Source: Microcoleus sp. EPA2
GTDB taxonomy: Bacteria; Cyanobacteriota; Cyanobacteriia; Cyanobacteriales; Microcoleaceae
Direction of reading: 5' to 3'
Length of the DNA stretch: 37,041 nucleotides
Assembly (NCBI GenBank): GCA_020882975.1
Contig: JAHRFD010000036.1
Coordinates: 8,110 to 45,150, forward strand
Positions 24,270-31,343 of the stretch are shown here, piece by piece (positions within the stretch are counted from its first letter, which is position 1; each line of letters starts with the position of its first letter). Both the position numbers and the translations under genes were made by a program. The notes under the pieces are model-generated. The model worked only from the letters and a program-made list of their open reading frames with translations. It did not search any database and had not been told where the DNA came from.

Positions 24270-24743
24270 TTAGATGGCTGTTTTAAGAGTTATTAACCAA
24301 ACGATCGAATTAACAACAAACAAAAAGGTATAAAAAATATAGATTGATGGAGCGCAGATAGCTCTACCCAAAGAAGGCATTTTAAGTGTTTTCAAAAAAC
24401 CGAGCGGGTGAACAAGACCTTCCGGTATAGAACGGGTATTAAAGCTTTCATCTAAGGCGCTTTCATTATTCAAGAATTGGGTAACTGCATCGGCTCTTTG
24501 TATGTGATAAAATTGCACCCTCCAGTAGGTCGCTTCTAAAAACCAGAAACCAAAAATTATAACGTATCCTAGGGGAACTAACGCATCTATTTTGCTGGCA
24601 AACACCCAACCAATCAACGCTACCCAAATGGTAATTGCCGCAGTTTTTAATTGAATCAAAATTGTATTAAAGTTAGCTATTTTTTTCTCTAGTTCCTCTG
24701 CTCCTTTTTGCAGCATTGCTAGCTGAAATTCAAATCGATCCAT
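24270..24743 (-). CDS. Membrane protein with N-terminal coiled coil, function unknown
   Basis: The 157-residue product starts with an amphipathic helix (FQLAMLQKGAEELEKKIANF), then two closely spaced TM helices (AAITIWVALIGWVFASKI and VPLGYVIIFGFWFLEATYWR), a cytosolic loop of about 45 residues, and a last TM pair region (APSIYIFYTFLFVVNSIVWL). The arrangement of a short helical stalk and a paired TM hairpin loosely recalls SLATT-type or related small membrane effectors, but no nucleotide-sensor or defence gene is adjacent, so that stays speculative. It is flanked on both sides by dispersed GTGCGTCAGG repeats. Confidence 0.65.
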   Translation of the reverse strand: MDRFEFQLAMLQKGAEELEKKIANFNTILIQLKTAAITIWVALIGWVFASKIDALVPLGYVIIFGFWFLEATYWRVQFYHIQRADAVTQFLNNESALDESFNTRSIPEGLVHPLGFLKTLKMPSLGRAICAPSIYIFYTFLFVVNSIVWLITLKTAI

Positions 24744-25089
24744 GTTTGATTCCGGGAACGTTTATATTAGAGTTATCCAATAAATTATAATCTTCTTTTC
24801 TTTCGGTGTCCTTAGAGAACTTCGCCTGACGCACCCTACAAGTCAATGTTATAGCAATTTTAAAAAAGAATGCAACAGTAGTCTTGTCCCTCCCCTTTAT
24901 AAGGGGGGGTTAGGGGGGGTCCAAGATTGTTGCACGATTTTAGAGAAATGGTATTAGATTATATAGTAAGGTGCGCTACTCTCCCGAAATTCCCGATCGC
25001 CGTTAGAGAACTTCACCTAACGCACCCTACAAGTCGATTGTTGTGTGACAGTTGCGTCCAGGACTATTAAAGTCACGCACCCTAATAAA
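24744..25089. other. Repeat-rich intergenic region with no gene
   Basis: It contains two related 33-38 bp elements, TTAGAGAACTTCGCCTGACG plus CACCCTACAAGTC at 24812-24844 and a variant at 25003-25040, and a C/G-rich palindrome (CCTCCCCTTTATAAGGGGGG) at 24890-24907 followed by TTAGGGGGGG. No ORF with coding character was seen. The downstream ends of two minus-strand genes are separated by these repeats. Confidence 0.7.
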
Positions 25090-26328
25090 TCAAATTAAAT
25101 CCGGTACTTTAGGTTTAATTCGTCGCTCGTACCAGTTCATTAACGGGGTAGAACTAATTCCGTGTAAAATCACTGAAATTACGATAGTTGTAAAAGTAAT
25201 CCAGGCAATTTGTTCTCCGAGTTCGCCTTTTAAACCTTTGCCAAAAGCATAGGTAAGATAATAGATAGAACCAACACCGCGAATGCCAAACCAACCGCAC
25301 AGCCAGCGACTGGCGGGGTGCAAAGGACTGCCAATCGTACTGATCCAAGCTCCCAAGGGGCGAATCAAGAAAAATAACAATCCCGCCACTAACACCGAAT
25401 CTGCTGCAAAAGCCCACATCGGTTTTAGGCGCAACAAAGAACCTAAAAGTAAAATAGTGGCTACTTCCATTAACTTTTCAATGCGCTCGGTAAATCGCAA
25501 TTGGGAAAGCGGTTTTTCTGGGTCGCGGTAACTGCGCTGCACTACAATTCCTGATACAAAAACTGCTAGAAACCCGTAGCCGTTGACTACTTCGGTTAGA
25601 GAATAAGTGAGTAAAATTGTACTCAGGGCGATGAAATCTTCCATTAATTCATCGGCCGGTCTGTAGCGTTGCAATCTTTTATCGATCCAGGTGACAGCTT
25701 TAGCGACTAAAATGCCCATGACAATTCCAGCGGCAACTGCCCAGATTATATCAATTACTACCCACTGCGAAAACCAGTTCGGCCAATTACCATCTTTTAG
25801 TGAATAAATGCCAAAATAAACAAAGGGAAAAGAGAGAGCATCGTTCAAGCCACCTTCGGAGGTTAAACCAAAGCGCAATTCATCTCGATCGTCTAAATGT
25901 GCTAACTGAACTTCGGAGGCTAAAACTGGATCGGTAGGAGCGAGAATTGCTCCCAATAAAATCGCCACACCCCAATCTAAATTCAAAAAGAAGTGACCGA
26001 CTGCTGCTATACTAAAAATCGAAATAGGCATTAAAAAACCGATCAGGCGCGCTGTGGAATTCCAAGCCCAAAGTTGCAGGGGGCGGTTCATTTTTAGGCC
26101 GCAACTGAAGAGAGAAACAATCACTACAAATTCTGTGAGTCTTTCTAAAAATTGAGCATCAGGGCGCAATTCAATCAATTTGACACCGTAGGGACCCAAT
26201 CCGATGCCCACTAACAGGTAAATTAAGGCATAAGACAGTGGCAATCGGGAAATCCATCCTGAACCTAATGTCACAATCAGCAGGAGGATGCCAATAACTA
26301 GCAAGTTGAGAATGTAATTATCCACCAT
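25090..26328 (-). CDS. CPA1-family Na+(K+)/H+ antiporter
   Basis: The product of about 412 residues has twelve or so TM helices. The ion-binding signature of CPA1 exchangers appears as GAILAPTDPVLASEVQ and, two helices on, GLTSEGGLNDALSFPFVYF with the key Asn-Asp pair. A conserved WFGIRGVGSIYYL lies near the C-terminus. It should exchange Na+ or K+ for protons across the membrane and so affect pH and cation balance. The ATG at 26328 (MVDNYILNLLVIG) is chosen; a TTG at 26358 would add ten residues across a HIP1 site. Family length is normal. It is adjacent to the kdp operon but separated from it by a long heptamer array. Confidence 0.92.
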   Translation of the reverse strand: MVDNYILNLLVIGILLLIVTLGSGWISRLPLSYALIYLLVGIGLGPYGVKLIELRPDAQFLERLTEFVVIVSLFSCGLKMNRPLQLWAWNSTARLIGFLMPISIFSIAAVGHFFLNLDWGVAILLGAILAPTDPVLASEVQLAHLDDRDELRFGLTSEGGLNDALSFPFVYFGIYSLKDGNWPNWFSQWVVIDIIWAVAAGIVMGILVAKAVTWIDKRLQRYRPADELMEDFIALSTILLTYSLTEVVNGYGFLAVFVSGIVVQRSYRDPEKPLSQLRFTERIEKLMEVATILLLGSLLRLKPMWAFAADSVLVAGLLFFLIRPLGAWISTIGSPLHPASRWLCGWFGIRGVGSIYYLTYAFGKGLKGELGEQIAWITFTTIVISVILHGISSTPLMNWYERRIKPKVPDLI

Positions 26329-26434
26329 AGCGATCGCACTTTTAATCAGGCGTGACAACTGCGATCGTGACAGATCAAAGCTTCTGGTACATCCGCCGAA
26401 AGCTAGAGTCTGCTATCCTCCGAAAGTTATATCT

Positions 26435-26464
26435 ATTTGTTATTTGTTATTTGTTACTTGTAAC
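26435..26464. repeat. Short TTGTTAT heptamer tract
   Basis: About four units of TTGTTAT/TTGTTAC type lie just left of the long TGACTAM array. It is the same unit as in the arrays after crr7 and kdpC. Confidence 0.7.
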
Positions 26465-26467
26465 AAC

Positions 26468-26766
26468 TGACTAATGACTAATGACTAATGACTACTGACT
26501 AATGACTACTGACTAATGACTACTGACTAATGACTACTGACTAATGACTAATGACTACTGACTAATGACTACTGACTAATGACTACTGACTAATGACTAC
26601 TGACTACTGACTACTGACTACTGACTACTGACTACTGACTAATGACTAATGACTACTGACTACTGACTACTGACTACTGACTAATGACTACTGACTACTG
26701 ACTACTGACTACTGACTAATGACTAATGACTAATGACTAATGACTACTGACTAATGACTACTGACT
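26468..26766. repeat. Long perfect-register heptamer array, 42 units of TGACTAA/TGACTAC
   Basis: Forty-two units follow one another without a phase slip from 26468 to 26761, then TGACT. Each unit varies only at its seventh base (A or C). The array ends inside kdpD: the kdpD TAG stop (26758-26760) is positions 4-6 of the last unit. As 7 is not a multiple of 3, the array closes all six reading frames. Confidence 0.97.
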
Positions 26767-27900
26767 TTTTTCAGTAGCGATGATGTGCAAATCTACGTGT
26801 TTGAGCGATCGCACTAATTGCTGAGTCAAAGAACCCCGCAACAACAACTTCCAGCGAGATTGCTGGCTTTCACCAATCACAATTTGAGTAATGCGATACT
26901 GTTTAGCTACATCAGAAATTGCTTTTGCTATATTCTGACTCTGCACCCGCAGAAATTGCCCGTTAAATTCTTGGCAAAGTTTCTGGCAGGTTTCAATATG
27001 TAAGCTTTCGGATTTTGTTAAAAAGCGATCGGGGTTCTCCACAAATAAAGCATAAAATGGTGCATTCATGTAGCTAGAAATTCTCCCACCCCGTCGGAGA
27101 AGTTGCAAAGAATTTGGATAAGTGGAAACGCATACTAAAACTCGTTCGTGAATGTTACAAGATTGACCTTTTAAAGTTAGTGCCTCATCTTCAACGTTGT
27201 CTGCGACTTCTCGTAATGCTAGTTCTCGTAATGCAATTAAATGACGACGCTGAAAAAAGTTTTTTAAAGATTGTTCAATTTTTTCGGGAGCATAGATTTT
27301 ACCTTCTAGTAACCTTTCTTCTAAGGTTTCTGGTGTCACGTCAACCACGAGTATTTCGTCAGCTTCTTCCAGAATGCGATCGGGTACTCGTTCTCGCACG
27401 ACAACTCCGGTAATTCGCGCTACTAAATCGTTGAGACTTTCTATGTGCTGAATGTTGAGAGTGGAGTAAACATCAATGCCAGCATTCAGTATTTCTTCGA
27501 CATCTTGATAGCGCTTTTCTCTGAGAGAACCGGGAATATTTGTATGAGCCAGTTCATCAATTAATGCTAGTTGAGGGAGGCGCGCGATCACAGCTTCTGT
27601 ATCCATTTCAGTCAGAGTTATTTCGCCTCGCAGCATTTTTTTTCGTGGGACTATTTCTAGTCCCTCAGCTTTGGCTGCTGTCTCTTTTCTGCCGTGAGTT
27701 TCTAACAATCCAACAACTACATCAATGCCTTCTGATTTGATTGTGTGTCCTTCTTCTAGCATTCGGAAAGTTTTGCCAACACCGGGGGCCATCCCGATAA
27801 AGATTTTGTGCTTTCCCCGACGGCGTGTGCGATCGTAAGTGCGATTTGGTTGGGCGTAAACTGCGTCGGGGTTATTTTCGAGTTCGCTAGAGTGAATCAT
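26758..27900 (-). CDS. kdpD: Short KdpD: ATP-binding sensor domain plus USP domain, no kinase core
   Basis: The 380-residue product covers only the N-terminal part of canonical KdpD. Present are the Walker A motif GMAPGVGKT (residues 36-44), Walker B in LALIDELAHTN, the conserved YSTLNIQHIESLNDLV, and a universal-stress-protein-like domain after about residue 250 (RVLVCVSTYPNS; VIGESQQSRWKLLLRGS). Absent are the four TM helices, the H-box and the HATPase domain of E. coli KdpD (about 890 residues). Short KdpDs are known in cyanobacteria such as Anabaena. It is the last gene of kdpABGCD. The stop codon lies in the heptamer array; the final residues EKSQ may come from the repeat boundary. Confidence 0.93.
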   Translation of the reverse strand: MIHSSELENNPDAVYAQPNRTYDRTRRRGKHKIFIGMAPGVGKTFRMLEEGHTIKSEGIDVVVGLLETHGRKETAAKAEGLEIVPRKKMLRGEITLTEMDTEAVIARLPQLALIDELAHTNIPGSLREKRYQDVEEILNAGIDVYSTLNIQHIESLNDLVARITGVVVRERVPDRILEEADEILVVDVTPETLEERLLEGKIYAPEKIEQSLKNFFQRRHLIALRELALREVADNVEDEALTLKGQSCNIHERVLVCVSTYPNSLQLLRRGGRISSYMNAPFYALFVENPDRFLTKSESLHIETCQKLCQEFNGQFLRVQSQNIAKAISDVAKQYRITQIVIGESQQSRWKLLLRGSLTQQLVRSLKHVDLHIIATEKSQ

Positions 27901-27904
27901 AGCT

Positions 27905-28053
27905 AAATAGTCAGTTGATAATTGACAGTGGGTAGTTGGTAGTTGGTATTTGCTAGTTGCTAGTTGTCAGTTGTCAGTTGTCAGTTGCTAATTGTCAGTT
28001 GCTAGTTGTCACTTGCTAAAAACAACAAACAACAAATAACCAATAACAAATAA
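27905..28053. repeat. Mixed heptamer arrays between kdpC and kdpD
   Basis: Units such as TTGTCAG, TTGCTAG and TTGGTAG run from about 27905 to 28019, then inverted TTATTTG/TTATTGG units to 28053. The array starts directly at the kdpC TAG stop. It fills nearly the whole 153-bp spacer inside the operon. Confidence 0.85.
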
Positions 28054-28677
28054 CTATTTTAAACCATCTAAAGCTAGATTGAGCTTGAGGACATTAACTC
28101 CGGGTTCACCAAAAATGCCGAGAAATCTGCCGTCTGTATTTTTGGAGATCAGAATTTCGACTTGATTGGGATTGAGCGATCGCACTTTTGCTATCCGTTG
28201 AACTTGCGCTCTAGCCGCCTCTTCGCTAAGATGAGGGTCGAGGCTAGAACCAGAAGTATACACTAAATCAGCCGTAGGTGTGATGCCAGCTTTGTTGAGA
28301 CGATCGATTTCAAATTGAATTCCCTGAAAACCATCTTTCTCATTACCTCTTTTCAGCAAATCTGAGTTACTGGGACCGATATTACTAGCTCCAGAAACAC
28401 CTGTTCTTTGACTTAAATTCTCGGCTTTCGTCGGATCGTAATCTGGGAAAATGCTGTAATTTGTGGTGCTGGGACGGCTCAAAAAATATTTTTCCGATGT
28501 GAAATTCTGACCGATTAAAGAGGAGCCAAGTACAACTCCTTGCTTAGTAATTAAGCTACCATTTGCCTGGTAATTGAAAGCAATTTGACCGATGGCTAGC
28601 AAAATCAAGGGATAAACAATGGCTGTAATTCCCCACAGGACTAAAGTCACGCGAATTGCTCTGATTATTTCTCTCAT
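28054..28677 (-). CDS. kdpC: K+-transporting ATPase subunit C
   Basis: The 207-residue product has one N-terminal TM helix (LVLWGITAIVYPLILLAIGQ) and a periplasmic domain with the KdpC motifs GSSLIGQNF, YFLSRPS and TSGSSLDPHLSEEAARAQV. KdpC stabilises the KdpFABC complex and affects ATP affinity of KdpB. Length is typical. It follows kdpG by 52 bp. Confidence 0.95.
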   Translation of the reverse strand: MREIIRAIRVTLVLWGITAIVYPLILLAIGQIAFNYQANGSLITKQGVVLGSSLIGQNFTSEKYFLSRPSTTNYSIFPDYDPTKAENLSQRTGVSGASNIGPSNSDLLKRGNEKDGFQGIQFEIDRLNKAGITPTADLVYTSGSSLDPHLSEEAARAQVQRIAKVRSLNPNQVEILISKNTDGRFLGIFGEPGVNVLKLNLALDGLK

Positions 28678-28729
28678 ATTGTTGATTTGGGTGTTGTGAA
28701 AAAGTTAATTTTGGGTAGTCCAGCTTCAG

Positions 28730-28999
28730 CTAAAATCTTTCCGGCTGAAATATGACCACTAACAGGTAAATAGAAAGCGCGATAATCACCAAACCAAGCA
28801 GACTTAAACCCCAGACAGCTTTGCGGGTTAAATCTTCGCCAGAAGCTGCATAAACAGCGGGCGCAATGATGGCATTGAAACACATTACTAGAAATAGCTG
28901 CACCGGGATTGGATGACGCTGCCACAGGGTTTGTGCTAACTCAATAATTGCTTGAAAATCCGGGGGCAAAACATCATTCAGCCAATTATTACGTTTCAT
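28730..28999 (-). CDS. kdpG: KdpG: cyanobacterial Kdp small subunit with KdpF-like C-terminus
   Basis: The 89-residue product lies between kdpB and kdpC, where cyanobacterial operons (kdpABGCD in Anabaena) carry the gene named kdpG. It has a strong ribosome-binding site (AGGAGG, 5 nt before the ATG). The N-terminal 30 residues are soluble and helical, residues about 32-52 form TM1 (VQLFLVMCFNAIIAPAVYAA), and residues about 62-86 form TM2 ending YLLVVIFQPERF. That ending matches the usual end of the 29-residue bacterial KdpF (a hydrophobic helix closing Y-L-x-x-A-L-x-x-P-E-x-F), and no separate kdpF is seen before kdpA. I infer it is KdpF with an added N-terminal TM segment. Confidence 0.82.
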   Translation of the reverse strand: MKRNNWLNDVLPPDFQAIIELAQTLWQRHPIPVQLFLVMCFNAIIAPAVYAASGEDLTRKAVWGLSLLGLVIIALSIYLLVVIFQPERF

Positions 29000-29054
29000 G
29001 AATCCTCCTAGTTTTGGGAATGAGTATCTTTGTTGATCTGTTGCCGAACTTGTT

Positions 29055-31151
29055 CTATGCTAAGCCAACGGCTGCAATGAAAATATCGATAATTTTGATG
29101 GCAATAAATGGCGCGATCGCCCCGCCAAAGCCGTAGATTAAAATGTTCCGCTGCAAAAGTTGATTGGCCGTTAAGGGGCGAAATTTTACCCCGGTTAACG
29201 CTAGGGGAATCAAAGCGGGAATAATCAAAGCATTGTAAACTAATGCCGATAATACTGCCGATTGACCGCTAGCTAAACCCATCACGTTCAAAGCGCCAAC
29301 GGGGGCAAACATTGCGGGAATAATGGCAAAATATTTCGCGATATCGTTGGCTAGGGAAAATGTAGTCAGCGCACCGCGTGTAATCAGTAATTGTTTGCCG
29401 ATTGTCACTAAATCAATCAATTTTGTGGGGTCGGAATCTAGGTCTACCATGTTGGCAGCTTCTTTCGCGGCTTGGGTTCCCGAATTCATTGCTAAGCCTA
29501 CGTTTGCTTGGGCTAGGGCGGGTGCGTCGTTGGTTCCGTCCCCGGTCATTGCTACTAATTTACCTTGGGCTTGTTGCTTGCGAATTACTTCGATTTTGTC
29601 CTCTGGAGTTGCTTCGGCGATGAAGTCGTCAACGCCGGCTTCATCGGCAATTACTGATGCTGTAATTCGGTTGTCTCCGGTGAGCATAATTGTGCGGATG
29701 CCCATTTTTCTGAGTTGGTCAAATCGATCGCGAATTCCCGGTTTAATCACATCTTTTAAATAAATAATGCCGTAGATATCGCTGCCTTGACAAACTCCTA
29801 AAGGTGTGCCTCCCAGCCGGGAAACTCGCTCGTAAGCTTCATCGAGATCGGGGCCGATGTTACCACCGCGCGATCGCACAAAACCCTTCACCGCATCCAC
29901 CGCACCCTTGCGAACCTCCGTACCATCGGGCAAATCCGTGCCAGACATCCGCGTTTTTGCCGAAAATTCCAGCCCGGTGGCGTTAGCGCGATCGAAAGTT
30001 GCTGTAGCGCCCAATTTTTCCGACAAACGGACGATCGACTTTCCCTCCGGTGTCTCATCAAACACGCTTGCAGCCAGCGCTACAGCAGCCACATCCTCCA
30101 GCGAGTGACCGTTTACCGGAATGAACTCCTCCGCTAAACGGTTGCCCAGGGTGATTGTCCCCGTTTTGTCCAAAATCAGCGTATTCACGTCGCCACAAGC
30201 CTCCACGGCGCGTCCAGAGGTCGCTACGACGTTAAATTGAGCCACGCGATCCATCCCCGCAATCCCGATCGCACTCAGCAAACCGCCGATCGTGGTTGGA
30301 ATCAGCGCCACCAGCAGCGAAATCAGCGTCACCACACCCACCGGAGTTTTCACGTAAGTTCCCACCGGCGGAATCGTAGACACCACAATCAAAAACACCA
30401 GAGTCAGCACCGCCAGCAACACCGTCAGCGCGATCTCATTCGGTGTTTTCGTGCGTTCAGCGCCCTCCACCAGCGCGATCATCCTGTCCAAAAACCCCTT
30501 ACCGGGGTCGGCCATCACCCGCAGCGTCAGTTCGTCGGAAAGAATGCGCGTCCCCCCCGTAACGGAACTGGCGATGTCCGAACCCGGTTCCTTGAGCACC
30601 GGGGCGGATTCCCCGGTGATTGCAGATTCGTCTACAGAGGCGACACCCGCGATTACTTCGCCGTCAGCGGGAATGATATCGCCTGCGATTACTTTAATTT
30701 GATCGCCGCGTCTGAGGGATGTGGAGCTCACTTCCTGCAATGAACCGTCTGGTAAGAGTTTGCGGGCGATGGTGTCGGCTTTGGTCGATCGCAGTGCGTC
30801 TGCTTGGGCTTTGCCGCGCCCTTCTGCTACGGCTTCGGCAAAATTTGCAAACACCAAAGTGAAGAACAAAATTAACGTGACTAAACCGTTGAAAACGACT
30901 TGATTTTTACCGGGAACCGGGCCGAATAAGGTCGGATCGATGGTTAATAATGCAGTCACAATTGTGCCTACCCACACCACAAACATCACCGGATTTTTCA
31001 ACATTACCCGTGGATATAGCTTGATGAAAGCTTGTTTGAATGCTCTTTGGTAAAGGCCTTTGGTATTTGCTTTGGGTGTATGTCGGCGGGATTCGCGAGA
31101 ACCTCTGGAACGGGGATTTTTTGGAGAATTGGTGCTATTGGAAGAAGCCAT
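29055..31151 (-). CDS. kdpB: K+-transporting P-type ATPase subunit B
   Basis: The 698-residue ATPase subunit energises KdpA. The actuator loop ITGES (178-182), phosphorylation site ILDKTGTIT (D328), and hinge GDGTNDAPALAQANVGLAM are all intact. The TM4 region reads VALIPTTIGGLLSAIG, typical of KdpB. The first 45 residues are a Ser/Arg-rich basic extension before the first TM segment. The gene follows kdpA after a 170-bp spacer that contains a long inverted repeat, and it precedes kdpG by 55 bp. Confidence 0.97.
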   Translation of the reverse strand: MASSNSTNSPKNPRSRGSRESRRHTPKANTKGLYQRAFKQAFIKLYPRVMLKNPVMFVVWVGTIVTALLTIDPTLFGPVPGKNQVVFNGLVTLILFFTLVFANFAEAVAEGRGKAQADALRSTKADTIARKLLPDGSLQEVSSTSLRRGDQIKVIAGDIIPADGEVIAGVASVDESAITGESAPVLKEPGSDIASSVTGGTRILSDELTLRVMADPGKGFLDRMIALVEGAERTKTPNEIALTVLLAVLTLVFLIVVSTIPPVGTYVKTPVGVVTLISLLVALIPTTIGGLLSAIGIAGMDRVAQFNVVATSGRAVEACGDVNTLILDKTGTITLGNRLAEEFIPVNGHSLEDVAAVALAASVFDETPEGKSIVRLSEKLGATATFDRANATGLEFSAKTRMSGTDLPDGTEVRKGAVDAVKGFVRSRGGNIGPDLDEAYERVSRLGGTPLGVCQGSDIYGIIYLKDVIKPGIRDRFDQLRKMGIRTIMLTGDNRITASVIADEAGVDDFIAEATPEDKIEVIRKQQAQGKLVAMTGDGTNDAPALAQANVGLAMNSGTQAAKEAANMVDLDSDPTKLIDLVTIGKQLLITRGALTTFSLANDIAKYFAIIPAMFAPVGALNVMGLASGQSAVLSALVYNALIIPALIPLALTGVKFRPLTANQLLQRNILIYGFGGAIAPFIAIKIIDIFIAAVGLA

Positions 31152-31185
31152 ATCGATTGGGGATTTTAAATTTTGGATTTTAGAT

Positions 31186-31240
31186 TTGGGATTTGGGATT
31201 TGGGATTTGGGATTTTAGGATTGGGGATTGGGGATTGCGG
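31186..31240. repeat. TTTGGGA/GGGGATT heptamer-like tract between kdpA and kdpB
   Basis: Tandem TTTGGGA units (31186-31214) and ATTGGGG units follow each other in the kdpA-kdpB spacer, just 5' of the kdpB start. Confidence 0.7.
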
Positions 31241-31265
31241 ATTGTGGCCTTTACCACCAGATTCC

Positions 31266-31343
31266 GATCCCCCCCAGCCCCCCTTAAAAAGGGGGGAGCA
31301 TGACCATCAAAGTCCCCCTTTTTAAGGGGGATTTAGGGGGATC
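31266..31343. repeat. About 31-bp near-perfect inverted repeat spanning the kdpA stop
   Basis: Two C-rich arms starting GATCCCCC and ending AAAAAGGGGG(G)A (31266-31297 and, inverted, 31313-31343) face each other around a 15-nt spacer. Each arm is itself palindromic. The kdpA stop lies within the right arm, whose antisense encodes the last KdpA residues (SIPLNPP). On the kdpAB message this would make a very stable structure immediately after kdpA. Confidence 0.85.

Noticed and set aside
24270..24743. Membrane effector of a defence system
   Set aside because: The TM-hairpin layout is suggestive, but no nucleotide cyclase, sensor or nuclease gene is adjacent, so there is no support for the claim.
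26468..26766. Regular tandem repetition that could be taken for a CRISPR array
   Set aside because: The unit is 7 bp with no unique spacers and no cas genes are nearby; it is an STRR heptamer array.
26758..27900. kdpD as a truncated pseudogene
   Set aside because: Short KdpD proteins of this domain content are established in cyanobacteria, and the Walker and USP motifs are intact.
30237..30743. 168-residue His/Arg/Gln-rich plus-strand frame within kdpB
   Set aside because: Antisense shadow of the GC-rich kdpB coding sequence; composition is unlike a real protein.
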